Part shown: piece after piece, positions 11,481 to 19,456 of the stretch
How the letters are laid out: the number at the start of each line of letters is the position of its first letter
Numbering within the stretch: the first letter of the stretch is position 1
Source of the DNA: a virus
Length of the DNA: 20,002 bases
IMG/VR virus record: IMGVR_UViG_3300009488_000017
Location: 1-20,002 of that record
Direction: 5' to 3' (one strand)
Made by a program: the position numbers and the translations under genes
The notes under the pieces: model-generated
What the model saw: only the letters and a program-made list of their open reading frames with translations
What the model was told of the DNA's origin: nothing
Database searches by the model: none

Positions 11481-12431
11481 ATGGTAGAAATTAGAGGTGT
11501 CACCGAGAGAGAATGGAAGGGAATTGATAAACAAGTAGCTCAATTGATGCGAGAGCCTATTGTATATCGAAGCCTTCCAAGTGGTCTACAAATAGGTAAG
11601 GGAAAGAATAAAGCGGAGTACTTTCAAGCAACTGATGTCTTTTATGTAAATGAAGGCAAAAGATTTGCTTATGAGGACAGAAATATAGGAGCAAGAAAAA
11701 CTAGAGATAATGCAATTACATATTTAACACTCCCAATTCATGTTGACGAAAAGGATATTGATGCTTCCAGTGGCGAAGGTATCACTCCTTTATTAGTGCA
11801 ACATGAAATAGAATGTAGAGCTAAGATGCAAGAGAGAATTCAGAAAGTTGTTCTTCATGGAAGCGATAAATCAGGCGGGCGTGGAATATGTACTTTCCAA
11901 CAAGATGAGGAGACAACCTATGCATTTGCAGCTGCAGGGGGAGTTTGGACAACTTCCGGCAATTTCCTCACGGACTTAGAATCGGCGAGAGAGCTTCTAA
12001 GAAAGGCTCACATAATGCCTCCCTACAAATTATGGATGACTCCCGGAATCTCTCCAACTCTGAGGGCGATCTTCAATGCAGTTAGTGGAATATCAGATTG
12101 GAGAACTTTTCTACAGAATTGGATGCATTTCGGAGTAATTACTGGTGAAGCGGGAAGTCAACCATTAATCCCTGCAATTAACCAAGTTATAGAAACTGAT
12201 GCACTTTATGATGGGATCTTAACCAATGCTCTACAAGCCTTCCTACTATGGAAGGATGATATTAATTGCAACTATGTATCAGAATCCTATCAAATCCACA
12301 GAGCGAATATTCCAAATAAACCATTTGAGGGTGATATAGATTATGCCCTTCGATGGGCAGGAGCCTTTATTCCTAAATCTCCTAAAGGGGCAGTTTATTG
12401 CCACACTGGAACGACAACCACAGCTTACTAA
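11481..12431 (+). CDS. Major capsid protein, HK97 fold, 316 aa
   Basis: The shell subunit. Size and order (N-arm, E-loop-like segment around residues 40-80, spine helix near LLVQHEIECRAKMQERIQKV, about 115-135, P-domain, and A-domain with a hydrophobic helix LESARELLRKAHIMPPYKLW) fit the HK97 family, near the encapsulin-like branch used by many archaeal tailed viruses (compare GSDKSGGRGI with their G-x-G-x-x-x-G-I motif). There is no obvious scaffolding delta domain at the N-terminus, in line with a separate scaffold gene. A GAGGT precedes the ATG. A hairpin and T-run follow the stop, isolating the gene for high expression. Confidence 0.85.
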   Translation: MVEIRGVTEREWKGIDKQVAQLMREPIVYRSLPSGLQIGKGKNKAEYFQATDVFYVNEGKRFAYEDRNIGARKTRDNAITYLTLPIHVDEKDIDASSGEGITPLLVQHEIECRAKMQERIQKVVLHGSDKSGGRGICTFQQDEETTYAFAAAGGVWTTSGNFLTDLESARELLRKAHIMPPYKLWMTPGISPTLRAIFNAVSGISDWRTFLQNWMHFGVITGEAGSQPLIPAINQVIETDALYDGILTNALQAFLLWKDDINCNYVSESYQIHRANIPNKPFEGDIDYALRWAGAFIPKSPKGAVYCHTGTTTTAY

Positions 12432-12446
12432 GAATATTATCTAAAT

Positions 12447-12477
12447 AGTGGTTTGAGAGCCACTTTAAACTTTTTTT
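12447..12477 (+). terminator. Hairpin plus T-run after the capsid gene
   Basis: AGTGG (12447-12451) pairs with CCACT (12460-12464) around an 8-base loop, followed by a run of seven T (12471-12477). This fits an archaeal poly-T terminator with a stabilising hairpin and would uncouple the abundant capsid message from the tail genes. An AT-rich box (AATTTAAAAT, about 12492-12501) downstream may restart transcription. Confidence 0.6.
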
Positions 12478-12537
12478 AAGTCTCAAAATTTAATTTAAAA
12501 TTAATTCAAATAAAAAAATAATAGGTGAATAAAAAAA

Positions 12538-12975
12538 ATGACCAATAGAACGGATTTAAATGAATGTTCTGCTCAGATTAAAATCATAAAACAATTAATA
12601 ACCCAACCTGAAACTTTTGAACTTGATAAAATATTAATAGAACTCGAAACCAAGAAAAAACTTTTGATAAAATTCATGCCAAGAGATTATGCAACTATTG
12701 TTAAAGGCTTAGAATCTGGAATATTTAAACATCCTGGAGATTGGGTAAAACCCCCTAAAATAAGGGAAGAGAAGAAAGAAGAATCAAGACCAGAGAAGAT
12801 AGAGGAACCAGAACCAGAGAGGATTAAAAGGGAAGCCGAAGAGAAAGCCGTCTTAGAGATGGAACTTCAGGCAACAAAAGATAAACTAGCAAAATTAGAA
12901 GCCTTAAAAGAATTAGAGAAAGAAGAAGAAACCGAGATTAAAGAGGAAGCAGCGAAAGAAGCAGAAGGTGAATAG
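12538..12975 (+). CDS. Unknown 145-aa protein with acidic coiled coil
   Basis: Residues 1-75 are folded (MTNRTDLNECSAQIKIIKQL; MPRDYATIVKGLESGIFKHPGDW), then a Pro/Glu/Lys linker and a Glu/Lys coiled coil to the end. The gene follows the capsid gene, where viruses often have a head fibre, connector or capsid-associated protein, and the coiled coil could form a spike. I do not recognise the family. GGTGA nine bases before the ATG is the ribosome site. Confidence 0.62.
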   Translation: MTNRTDLNECSAQIKIIKQLITQPETFELDKILIELETKKKLLIKFMPRDYATIVKGLESGIFKHPGDWVKPPKIREEKKEESRPEKIEEPEPERIKREAEEKAVLEMELQATKDKLAKLEALKELEKEEETEIKEEAAKEAEGE

Positions 12976-12977
12976 TA

Positions 12978-13304
12978 ATAGCCAACTATGCAGATGCAGC
13001 CGATGTACAAGCAGAAGTACCATTTACACTTGATACTAATTCCAAGCCTACTCTAACGGAGGCGGGATTGATTCAGGGCATTGCAAATGGTCTTATCAAT
13101 GATAAGATTGGCGGTGCAAAAACTGATGCAGGTGGTCTTAAAGCATTGGAAGTCAAGATTACAGTAGAGAAAATCAAGGCTGTACATGAAAAAAGAGCAG
13201 AAAATTTAAAGGATATTTGGATAGAATATAGAAGTATAATAGATAATTATAGAGAAATAGTTTCCATAGGAAATTTTCACTTCGGAAGAAATGACAGTTA
13301 TTAA
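12978..13304 (+). CDS. Head-tail connector (adaptor) protein, apparent ATA start
   Basis: The frame reads (I)ANYADAADVQAEVPFTLD, then SKPTLTEAGLIQGIANGLIN, the typical N-terminus of head-tail adaptors (M-x-Y-A-T-x-x-D-V-Q..., then pT...I...I......ID), followed by a long helix (ITVEKIKAVHEKRAENLKDI). The first ATG/GTG/TTG in frame is the TTG at 13068, which would delete this whole conserved part. A good ribosome site, GAAGGTGA (12964-12971), lies six bases before ATA 12978, so I annotate that ATA as the start (108 aa). A sequence error or real variant turning ATG to ATA is the alternative. Neighbours (tail terminator, tail tube) support the call. Confidence 0.68.
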   Translation: MANYADAADVQAEVPFTLDTNSKPTLTEAGLIQGIANGLINDKIGGAKTDAGGLKALEVKITVEKIKAVHEKRAENLKDIWIEYRSIIDNYREIVSIGNFHFGRNDSY

Positions 13305-13680
13305 TGATATTATTAGCCATTTGGATACCAATTGGAATATTGGTATAACGGCAAAACCGGCATTTATCGATGGCCATAAAGTTATCGGTGAGATTAAAGG
13401 ATTAAACTATATTCAGATATTTGATACTGGACAAGATAATGAAGATGCCGATTGTTCTGGAGCATATCAAGATGAGGAATATTCTACTCTATTACTCGTA
13501 GGTTCAAGAGATACGAAAGCGAAGCGGGATCTTATGATTACAGAAGTTAAGAGGATTTGTAAAATAATTTTAACTGGATATGATTATAATAAAATTGCGG
13601 GTAAATTAGACTTGGATCAATCCGATCTATGGCAAACTAATATTATATTTGAATTAATAAAATTTATGATAACAAAATAA
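13291..13680 (+). CDS. Tail completion/terminator-like protein, 129 aa
   Basis: The product starts MTVINDIISHLDTNWNIGIT and has an alpha-beta-beta...alpha layout with YSTLLLVGSRDTKAKRDLMI and a final helix-strand, as in tail-terminator and neck proteins. It lies between the connector gene, which it overlaps by 14 bases, and the tail tube gene, exactly where such proteins are encoded. The family call rests on layout and synteny more than on motifs. Confidence 0.62.
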   Translation: MTVINDIISHLDTNWNIGITAKPAFIDGHKVIGEIKGLNYIQIFDTGQDNEDADCSGAYQDEEYSTLLLVGSRDTKAKRDLMITEVKRICKIILTGYDYNKIAGKLDLDQSDLWQTNIIFELIKFMITK

Positions 13681-13698
13681 AATTAGAGGTAAAAAATT

Positions 13699-14742
13699 AT
13701 GGTTTATCAAGGAAAAAGTAGTTATGCGTATTGGGGTATAGAGGCAGGAGGTTTCGGACTTGGAGATACGACAAGCGATATCCACATACCATTTAACCCA
13801 ATAATAAAATTATCAATTCCAAGACCGGAATATGTAATTACAGAAGAGAAATTATGCAATGCTCTCGAAACCGGTATGGTCTATTCTGAGGAATTAAAAC
13901 CTGATGAGATCGAAATTGAAACAATATTTAGGGATCCATTTTTACTCTGTGCAGCTTTTCCTAACAAAACAGTTGCTAATCCCTGGACCGGGACCGATGA
14001 TGTAATTACCGGAGACTTTACTGTAGAACTTGATAATGATTATATTTGGGCACATTATTATATATACCATGCGACGGCACCAATTGAGAAAACTCTGAAA
14101 GGCGGCAAAATAATTTCTTATAGATTATTAATTGTAAGAAATAAGCCTATAAAAGAGATCGTAAAAATCAAATTTGCTACTATTACTGACGAGTCTGACG
14201 CAATGGATTGTGCAACTGCATTTCATGATGATTTCATTAGTGCTACTTGTGGTTGGGCATTCTGGGCAGCTAAGCGATATTATTCTCCTACTGGTGCAAG
14301 TATTAGTGTTGCAACAAGTTATATTGCGGATCCAAAAATGAAGTATGATGAGATCGAGTTTATTATCAATGTCCTAGATACTTTCGAATATGATATTAGT
14401 TCGAAAAGTGCAGCTTATACCTATCATGAGAGTAGAGAGTATATGGCTCGAATAAAAGGTAAAATAGAAGATGAGATATTGGAGACCGAGATTGAATTAG
14501 ATCCCGCTTCGAGAGTTAGAGATAAAACATTTAGACTAACTTTTGCTACTGGGATGTATCTACAATTTACTAATGCTATGTTGTTTAGTTTAACAAAAAT
14601 TGGTGATGTTGTGGCGGGAAAAGCTATAGAGCAAGAAGCGATATATAAGGGTATGCCAACACTTCTAGGAGTAGTTTCTGCATGTACGATGTCTCTAACC
14701 TATTCAATCGCACAGGATCCCGATACTATGATAACAGATTAG
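13699..14742 (+). CDS. Major tail tube protein, 347 aa
   Basis: The tube subunit. The N-terminus (SSYAYWGIEAGGFGLGDTTS) and strand-rich pattern are those of siphovirus tail tube proteins of archaeal viruses, and it precedes the chaperone frameshift pair and tape measure. The length is above the common 180-250 residues, so an additional surface domain is likely, perhaps around residues 170-230 (rich in Ala, Ser, Tyr). There is no sheath gene, so the tail should be non-contractile. Confidence 0.72.
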   Translation: MVYQGKSSYAYWGIEAGGFGLGDTTSDIHIPFNPIIKLSIPRPEYVITEEKLCNALETGMVYSEELKPDEIEIETIFRDPFLLCAAFPNKTVANPWTGTDDVITGDFTVELDNDYIWAHYYIYHATAPIEKTLKGGKIISYRLLIVRNKPIKEIVKIKFATITDESDAMDCATAFHDDFISATCGWAFWAAKRYYSPTGASISVATSYIADPKMKYDEIEFIINVLDTFEYDISSKSAAYTYHESREYMARIKGKIEDEILETEIELDPASRVRDKTFRLTFATGMYLQFTNAMLFSLTKIGDVVAGKAIEQEAIYKGMPTLLGVVSACTMSLTYSIAQDPDTMITD

Positions 14743-14754
14743 GAGGTGAAATAG

Positions 14755-15000
14755 ATGGAAAATATAGAGTATAAATTCGAAGAGAAGTTTATTGTAATGG
14801 ATTTAATAAAGGACGCAAACCCTACAATCCGTGAAGCTCTAAGAATGCAGATTAGGATGATCTCAAGAAAATTGACTGAGCCCAAGTTATCTGTGGACCA
14901 GATTAATCAAATGGACGTTAGTGAATTCAATAAACTCCAAGAAAAATTTAGTGACCAATATAACATTAAATCTGAATTGGGTTTTTTAGGGAAGAAGTAA
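14755..15000 (+). CDS. Tail assembly chaperone, short form (gpG-like), 81 aa
   Basis: The zero-frame product of the tail chaperone pair: an acidic helical protein (MENIEYKFEEKFIVMDLIKD onward) that in phages coats the tape measure during tail assembly. The perfect ribosome site GGAGGTGAAATAG precedes the ATG. Near its 3' end TTTTTTA occurs in the frame T-TTT-TTA (14982-14988), so a fraction of ribosomes should slip -1 into the longer form (14755-14988 + 14988-15245). In gpG/gpGT systems both forms are needed in a fixed ratio. Confidence 0.82.
   Translation: MENIEYKFEEKFIVMDLIKDANPTIREALRMQIRMISRKLTEPKLSVDQINQMDVSEFNKLQEKFSDQYNIKSELGFLGKK
14982..14988 (+). promoter_or_regulatory. -1 ribosomal frameshift site TTTTTTA
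   Basis: Codons GGT TTT TTA place the heptamer as T TTT TTA, the classical X-XXY-YYZ pattern. The -1 frame is open from here to 15245, whereas the zero frame ends at 15000. The tail-chaperone location is where such shifts are expected in tailed viruses. No strong downstream stem is obvious, which would imply a moderate rate. Confidence 0.82.
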
Positions 15001-15245
15001 TAAAGGCATTTAGAGAGGAATATTATCCCATAGATTTGGTACTCTTGGAAAATACATCTATTACTCTCAGAGAGTTAGATGAGATGGATTCAGAAAGAAA
15101 AATGGAATATTACTTTTTCATAGTAGAAAAACAGAAAAAAACTAGGGAAGAAATGAATAAAGAGGGTAAGAAAAAAGATACTTATAAATTTGTTAGTGAG
15201 TTTGATATAGAAGATGGAGTCATTTCAGGATCTAAAACCAGCTAA
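14988..15245 (+). CDS. Frameshift extension of tail chaperone (gpT part)
   Basis: The -1 frame continues with REEVIKAFREEYYPIDLVLL, a charged helical segment ITLRELDEMDSERKMEYYFF, and ends SGSKTS; charge pattern and Leu spacing are those of gpT-like extensions. No start codon with a ribosome site exists in this frame before the first in-frame TTG (15036), and that lacks a ribosome site, so production by frameshifting (total 163 aa) is more likely than a separate gene. It overlaps the tape measure start by 32 bases. Confidence 0.78.
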   Translation, partial: REEVIKAFREEYYPIDLVLLENTSITLRELDEMDSERKMEYYFFIVEKQKKTREEMNKEGKKKDTYKFVSEFDIEDGVISGSKTS

Positions 15246-15993
15246 GGTTGAGAAAGCCGCAAAAGAAACTAAAGGGATGTTCCAATCCATGATAGGGGCA
15301 TCATCGATGGGATCAGTACAAGCCATCATGAAGCTTATTGAACAAATAAAACCTCTCATGGCTATAATAAATATCTTTGAAGGATTAATGAAGCTACTAG
15401 CGGGAGAGGCATTCAAACCCTTAATAGAGGTTTTAAAACCAGTTTATGATATTATAATTTCCTTCATGCCACTTTTCGCAGCACTCGGCAAGATAATAGG
15501 AGTCCTTATGAGTTTCGCATTAACACCCCTTATAGCTGTTTTTAAATTATTGGATATTTTTCTAACACCTCTTATCCCCTATATTGAGGATTTCGCTGAT
15601 CTTATGGATGAATTAATGATATATATAGATCCCCTAGTAGATCTTATAGAATTGGGACTTATAGCTGCGATTGAATGGCTTGGAGAGGCGATTGAAAACC
15701 TTATCGGGTGGTTTAAAGATTTAGGTGATGCAATAGGTGGTTGGTGGGAGGATCTATGGGGGGGTGTAGGTGATTGGTGGGGGGATCTCTGGGGGGGCGT
15801 GGGTGATTGGTGGGAAGATCTATGGAGTTTTCAACATGGTACAGATTACGTTCCGCATACTGGACCATATATATTACATGAAGGAGAGAAGGTCTCAACC
15901 GCATACGAGAGTAGGGAGATGATTGGTTTATTACAAGAAATATCAAATTCTAATAGAAGAATATTAAAAGATAAGGAGTTCCGGCATAGATAA
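15214..15993 (+). CDS. Tape measure protein, very short, 259 aa
   Basis: The tail-length ruler. Residues 40-175 are long hydrophobic helices (IIISFMPLFAALGKIIGVLM and similar), residues 175-204 are a Trp-rich repeat GDWWxDLWGGV, and the C-terminus has HGTDYVPHTGPYILHEGEKV, a motif typical of tape measure C-termini (GTDYVPxTGxYxLHxGExV). At about 1.5 angstroms per residue the tail would be of the order of 40 nm or less, unusually short for a siphovirus. The ATG lies inside the chaperone extension, with no strong ribosome site, so coupling is likely. Confidence 0.85.
   Translation: MESFQDLKPAKVEKAAKETKGMFQSMIGASSMGSVQAIMKLIEQIKPLMAIINIFEGLMKLLAGEAFKPLIEVLKPVYDIIISFMPLFAALGKIIGVLMSFALTPLIAVFKLLDIFLTPLIPYIEDFADLMDELMIYIDPLVDLIELGLIAAIEWLGEAIENLIGWFKDLGDAIGGWWEDLWGGVGDWWGDLWGGVGDWWEDLWSFQHGTDYVPHTGPYILHEGEKVSTAYESREMIGLLQEISNSNRRILKDKEFRHR
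15736..15825 (+). repeat. 33-bp tandem repeat coding for Trp-rich units
   Basis: Two full units and one of 24 bases (15736-15768, 15769-15801, 15802-15825) encode GGWWEDLWGGV, GDWWGDLWGGV and GDWWEDLW. The DNA strand has G-runs at 15758-15764, 15779-15784, 15791-15797, 15801-15803 and 15812-15814, a strong potential G-quadruplex in an otherwise AT-rich genome. Confidence 0.85.
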
Positions 15994-16415
15994 TGGCTAC
16001 TCTAATAGATAATGGTTGGTTATATCTAACTAATGCTGTCGATATAATGAAAGTATATACTAAAAGAATTGTTATAGATGATAATCATCTTGATCCTTTT
16101 ATAGATCATTATGCCGGAGGTTATAATATGGGTTTTTGGTTGGGTGAGAGACAAATTATAGTAAAAGCATTAGACTTAATGTTCATAACCCAAGCTACTG
16201 CAGAAAAGTTTATTGAAAAATTAAATGCGTGGGATTATGCAGGAGCATATACGTTAAAGATTATCGTTTCGGCAACACCAACCTATTTTAAGATTGACGG
16301 AGTGAATGATTCAATTAGCGTTCTTTCTTACGGAGCTAAAGAAGCTGAGAAAGTGGAGAGAGGAGCCGGAACTAAATATAAAATTGCAATGGTAAAATTT
16401 GAAAATGCGGGATGA
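15993..16415 (+). CDS. Distal tail-like protein, 140 aa
   Basis: The product begins MATLIDNGWLYLTNAVDIMK and continues with strands (RIVIDD, RQIIVKALDLMFI) and a closing beta segment. Its place right after the tape measure and before the large adhesin is that of a distal tail or baseplate-hub component, which joins tube and fibre. The family is not recognised from motifs, so the call is positional. The start overlaps the tape measure stop (TAATG). Confidence 0.55.
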   Translation: MATLIDNGWLYLTNAVDIMKVYTKRIVIDDNHLDPFIDHYAGGYNMGFWLGERQIIVKALDLMFITQATAEKFIEKLNAWDYAGAYTLKIIVSATPTYFKIDGVNDSISVLSYGAKEAEKVERGAGTKYKIAMVKFENAG

Positions 16416-16424
16416 TTATAAACA

Positions 16425-16535
16425 ATGTTCAAAAAAATAAAAGTTGGTGATGAAATTAAAGAAAAATTATTGTTGGATTATAATATTATTTTTTCTGATG
16501 TTATTTTTTCCAACTATTTTGGAGGAAGATCCTGA
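16425..16535 (+). CDS. Small 36-aa ORF before the tail adhesin
   Basis: MFKKIKVGDEIKEKLLLDYN then IIFSDVIFSNYFGGRS follows the distal tail stop by nine bases and ends just before the adhesin start. Its last codons (TTT GGA GGA AGA TCC) form the ribosome binding site of that gene, as with the 14-codon ORF at 2807. It is a plausible translational coupler; an independent function is uncertain. The alternative reading of the same bases, as an N-terminal hydrophobic extension of the adhesin, is less likely. Confidence 0.42.
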   Translation: MFKKIKVGDEIKEKLLLDYNIIFSDVIFSNYFGGRS

Positions 16536-16536
16536 T

Positions 16537-19455
16537 ATGAAACTATATAGATATAAAGATTTAGGAATTACAAGTTCAGTCAAACCAAATGACACACATT
16601 TAATAATAGAGGGAAGAGGAATTTATAATGGTAATTTATATATAGGAAAAGATAATATGATAAAAAAATCAATTGATAAAGGAAGTTCATGGACTACCCT
16701 TCTAACTCTTGCCTATAATTTCAAAATATGTTATCCGGATCATAACAATAATAAAATCTATTGGTCTACTACTACTGGATCAGTCAGGGAACATAATCTA
16801 GCAGATGATAGTATGGATAATCCCGGAGCATTTGGTGATTTTATGATAGATCTTTTTGGTGCTGATAGTAATATTTATACAATATTTGTAAAGAATAATG
16901 CAGATGCTATAATTCATATTTATAAGCGAGTTACTTTACTTAATTATCAAGTATTGGTAAATGATAAGAATATGGGTACTATTGGAGCAAGAAGTTATGA
17001 AGTCTCTTATATTACTGTTGCAGGAAATTATGCATATTTCTTATGGAAATGGTCAGATGAGAATGTGAAATTATGGCGATGGACAATTGACGGGGTTGGT
17101 GGAGCAACAATAGTGGAAATGGAGGATTGTGGGGCAAATACAGAATTACCTCCCCAAAATCAACGTGCAATAGCTTATGATAGTTTAGATACACTCTATT
17201 TTGTTTTACAGGATACTTCAGATTCTAAATATTATTTATATACTTATAAAATTTCTACTGATACATTAACTAAAAAAGGAGAATATAATATTGCTTTAAT
17301 GTTAGAACGTAATTGCTCTGGTGTGACACCTAATGAAGAGGAAAAGGCTTTTGGAATTGTGAATAAGATTGTCTATAAAATCAAACCTATAAAAAGTACA
17401 TTAATTCAATTACAAGATTGTTCAGATTTAAGCGATGCAAATATTATTGCAATTACTGATACTTTTTTTATGAATAATGATGGGGATATGTTTGAATATA
17501 CCAATATTAGTTCCGACATTATACATCCCTCGAGTTTTATTGAGTGTCCTATTAGAGATTATCATAGAGCAGAGTTTATGGGTAAGGGAACATGGATACC
17601 CCATAAAAATGATACTATTATAATCTATGATTATTTTACATCAAACGGTTCTTCTGTGGCAGATCAGATAATATTTGAGGGTACTATTATAGATTATGAA
17701 TTAACTTCCACAAGAAAGATCTGGTGTGATTCAAGAGCAAGAAATGATTTAGATGAATTCAGACCTTCTGGAGACTATAACGGTGATTTGGATTCAAACC
17801 ATATTAAAACCTTAATTGCAGAATGCTCCTATATTACCGAAGGAACTATTGATGCTACTGAAGGCAATACCGATAATACATTCAAGGGAGACAAGACCTT
17901 TAGAACTATATTAAATGATTGGGCGGATAAGCATTATAAACATTGGTATTTATCACCTACCGGAGCATTGACTTTTAATGATGCTGATGTGGATTCTGGA
18001 GTAATTCTTTTCCATCATAAAGCGACATATAACTTCAAGGATGATGCAGTAGGTTCTGCCCCAAGTGGTTGGTCAGATATGGGTAGTGGTTCAACAAGTT
18101 CCACTATTATTGCTTCATTAAATGGGCATAGGAAGGTCTTACAATTTGCGGATGATGATGCGGCAACTATAGCATGGGTTCGAAGAACTTTCACACAAGG
18201 ATTAAATACTGTAATAGAGTTTTATATAACAAAGGATTCTATTGCTATCAACACTGTTGGATATTTATTGATAGAGGAAGAAACGACAGATATTATTAAA
18301 TTAAGATTTAGCGGCAGTAATCTCGATTATCTAGCCGGAGGCTATATATCTATTAAGGATGCTTTCTTAGTGGTAAATATTTTCGATCATATTAAACTTG
18401 TTTTAGATGATACAGCAAATACATTTGATTGTTATATAAATGGAATATTAGAAGGGAATGATCTCCCCTATCTTAACAATACTGTTTCAGGAGTGAGTAG
18501 AATTGATTTCCGTACAGATGTTGGAGATACGGGATATAAAATGTTTATAGACGCAATTGGTATTTCCACGGACACAGATTATAACATCGGCGATAATCTT
18601 AAAGGACAATTATTCCATTGTTGGAATGTTAAACCCAAAAAGCATGTAGATGCAATTAATTGGGTTATGTTATTGGGTGCAATTGTTGCAGGTACTCAAA
18701 TATCCACAGAATCTAAGGATCAAGCTTCCATAGATCAATTGGGAGCAAAAATTTATAAGGACACTTATGCTTTTATAAAAGACGAGACAGAATTAGGGAA
18801 AACCGCAGATAATCTAAGAACGAGAGAGCAATTACTTCCCTTAGCAATTAATCTATGGTCCTATGAAGCAAATAGAGGTTTAATCCAAGTATGTGAATGT
18901 GTATGGATTGCACATGATAAGGGAAATCCGAATATCAGTCCGAGACAAGTAATTATCAATAAGATAAAATACCGATTTCTCTCAGGGCATACCGATTTAC
19001 AAACAACCGATGGGATTGCTTTCAAGAAAGATAAGGATGCATCATTACCTCAAGAAAATTCTCTATTGATTCAACAAAATACAGAAGCTACAGCAGCAAT
19101 TACAGCATTGCCAATTGGATTCATTGCTATATATTCGGGGACTTGGGAAGATAATGTTACAATACCAGGTTGGTATAAATGCGATGGAAATAACGGGACT
19201 ATTAATCTTGTAGATAAATTTGTACGTGGGGGAGCTACTTCTGGAGCCACTGGGGGCTCTGATGATGCTGTTGTTGTTGAGCATAATCATATAGTCTATC
19301 TTTCGGGGATTGGGACTCAAAAGCCTGTTGTTTTAACTGAATTCTCCTCAAATATAGATACACTTCCTTTAGTAACGACAACTACAGGCGAGTCTGGAAC
19401 TGGAAAAAACATTCCCGCATATTATACATTAATATTTATTCAGAGGATAAGTTAA
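16537..19455 (+). CDS. Tail hub/adhesin fusion, 972 aa
   Basis: One polypeptide appears to hold several tail-tip functions. Residues 1-300 have repeated strands with Trp/Tyr turns (beta-propeller-like: MIKKSIDKGSSWTTLLTL and others). About 310-470 looks like a hub/baseplate-type domain (ECPIRDYHRAEFMGKGTWIP ... FEGTIIDYELTSTRKIWCDS), 480-670 like a LamG/concanavalin domain (NFKDDAVGSAPSGWSDMGSG ... FDCYINGILEG), a hub-like return follows to about 850, and the C-terminus is a phage tail-collar/microcystin-dependent-type domain (LPIGFIAIYSGTW, GWYKCDGNNGTINLVDKFVR, HNH, NIPAYYTLIFIQRI), which binds receptors. The chosen ATG has GGAGGAAGAT upstream; the longer reading from 16444 adds a hydrophobic stretch. 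Confidence 0.75.
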   Translation: MKLYRYKDLGITSSVKPNDTHLIIEGRGIYNGNLYIGKDNMIKKSIDKGSSWTTLLTLAYNFKICYPDHNNNKIYWSTTTGSVREHNLADDSMDNPGAFGDFMIDLFGADSNIYTIFVKNNADAIIHIYKRVTLLNYQVLVNDKNMGTIGARSYEVSYITVAGNYAYFLWKWSDENVKLWRWTIDGVGGATIVEMEDCGANTELPPQNQRAIAYDSLDTLYFVLQDTSDSKYYLYTYKISTDTLTKKGEYNIALMLERNCSGVTPNEEEKAFGIVNKIVYKIKPIKSTLIQLQDCSDLSDANIIAITDTFFMNNDGDMFEYTNISSDIIHPSSFIECPIRDYHRAEFMGKGTWIPHKNDTIIIYDYFTSNGSSVADQIIFEGTIIDYELTSTRKIWCDSRARNDLDEFRPSGDYNGDLDSNHIKTLIAECSYITEGTIDATEGNTDNTFKGDKTFRTILNDWADKHYKHWYLSPTGALTFNDADVDSGVILFHHKATYNFKDDAVGSAPSGWSDMGSGSTSSTIIASLNGHRKVLQFADDDAATIAWVRRTFTQGLNTVIEFYITKDSIAINTVGYLLIEEETTDIIKLRFSGSNLDYLAGGYISIKDAFLVVNIFDHIKLVLDDTANTFDCYINGILEGNDLPYLNNTVSGVSRIDFRTDVGDTGYKMFIDAIGISTDTDYNIGDNLKGQLFHCWNVKPKKHVDAINWVMLLGAIVAGTQISTESKDQASIDQLGAKIYKDTYAFIKDETELGKTADNLRTREQLLPLAINLWSYEANRGLIQVCECVWIAHDKGNPNISPRQVIINKIKYRFLSGHTDLQTTDGIAFKKDKDASLPQENSLLIQQNTEATAAITALPIGFIAIYSGTWEDNVTIPGWYKCDGNNGTINLVDKFVRGGATSGATGGSDDAVVVEHNHIVYLSGIGTQKPVVLTEFSSNIDTLPLVTTTTGESGTGKNIPAYYTLIFIQRIS

Positions 19456-19456
19456 C

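Noticed and set aside
13068-13304. Connector gene starting at TTG 13068
   Set aside because: This start would remove the conserved connector N-terminus that reads in frame from 12978 with a good ribosome site.
15036-15245. Independent gene from TTG 15036
   Set aside because: There is no ribosome site and the frame extends upstream to the slip site. The frameshift explanation accounts for all of it.
16444-16536. Hydrophobic N-terminal extension of the adhesin
   Set aside because: A better start with a strong ribosome site is at 16537; the hydrophobic stretch comes from T-rich DNA read in the adhesin frame where a small ORF occupies another frame.
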